Shown piece by piece: positions 5,488 through 5,555 of a DNA stretch of 5,555 bases. This DNA is from an uncultured Clostridia bacterium (GTDB lineage: Bacteria > Bacillota > Clostridia > Oscillospirales > Oscillospiraceae), in NCBI GenBank assembly GCA_946405655.1, contig CAMJHX010000098.1, forward strand, positions 1 through 5,555, written 5' to 3'. Numbering within the stretch: the stretch's first letter is position 1; each line of letters opens with the position of its first letter. The notes below the pieces were generated by a model, which saw only the letters and a program-made list of their open reading frames with translations, was not told the origin of the DNA and did no database searches. A program made the translations under genes and the position numbers.

Positions 5488-5555
5488 CGAGTTAGGAGTG
5501 AGGAGTTAGGAGTGAGGAGTTGGATTTCCGTTCACTCCTAACTCCTAACTCCTAA
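5488..5555. repeat. Heptamer-built palindromic repeat, copy 2 (cut by window end)
   Basis: Bases 5488-5555 match 3519-3586 at 67 of 68 positions; the only difference is C5549 versus T3580. It begins 2 nt after the rluB stop codon, in the same orientation relative to the upstream gene as copy 1. The first nine or so bases of the outer stem partner lie beyond the window, so the full extent and right flank are unseen. The left arm again contains two exact tandem copies of GTTAGGAGTGAGGA (5491-5504, 5505-5518) and the same TGGATTTCCGTTC tip (5521-5533). Confidence 0.93.

Overview
The window looks like chromosome of a GC-rich, endospore-forming Clostridia member. An Oscillospiraceae/Ruminococcaceae-type gut bacterium is my best guess. 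The reasons are strongly GC-rich coding sequence, Gram-positive Shine-Dalgarno sites, a gerW (ytfJ) sporulation gene, and the order M50 protease - scpA - scpB - DUF2953 - gerW - D,D-carboxypeptidase - rluB, which resembles the scpAB/dac/rluB neighbourhood of Firmicutes. The taxonomic call is inferred from gene content, not from a search. All real genes are on the + strand.

Layout. Bases 1-251 are the 3' end of an iron-sulfur (probably FAD-dependent, GltD-like) oxidoreductase that enters from the left. It is closed by a strong intrinsic terminator (266-301). A sigma-A-type promoter (TTGTTT, 17-bp spacer, TATAAT; 343-371) then starts a compact cluster: a site-2-protease-family membrane protease (399-1073), scpA (1048-1884, overlapping the protease by 26 nt), scpB (1886-2509), a DUF2953 membrane protein with a TTG start (2517-3134) and gerW (3142-3510). 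Gaps in this cluster are 7 nt or less, so it is almost certainly one transcript. A 144-nt gap follows, holding a 75-nt hairpin-forming repeat and a leader hairpin over the next ribosome binding site. After it come a secreted D-alanyl-D-alanine carboxypeptidase (3655-4776) and an RluB-like pseudouridine synthase (4787-5485), 10 nt apart. A second copy of the repeat starts 2 nt after the rluB stop and runs off the window.

How the genes fit together. ScpA and ScpB are the kleisin and winged-helix partners of the Smc condensin. DUF2953 and GerW homologues are neighbours in Bacillus (ytfI-ytfJ) and GerW is a spore protein. The carboxypeptidase trims peptidoglycan stem peptides and may act on vegetative wall or spore cortex. 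RluB modifies 23S rRNA. The cluster therefore mixes chromosome segregation, envelope/spore and ribosome maintenance functions. The spmA-spmB pair that sits between the carboxypeptidase and rluB in Bacillus is absent.

The genes are ordinary core genes, and I see no sign of a new defence or mobile gene system. The least explained material is the pair of nearly identical heptamer-built hairpin repeats placed directly behind stop codons, and the hairpin masking the carboxypeptidase start. No stretch longer than 300 bases lacks a gene.
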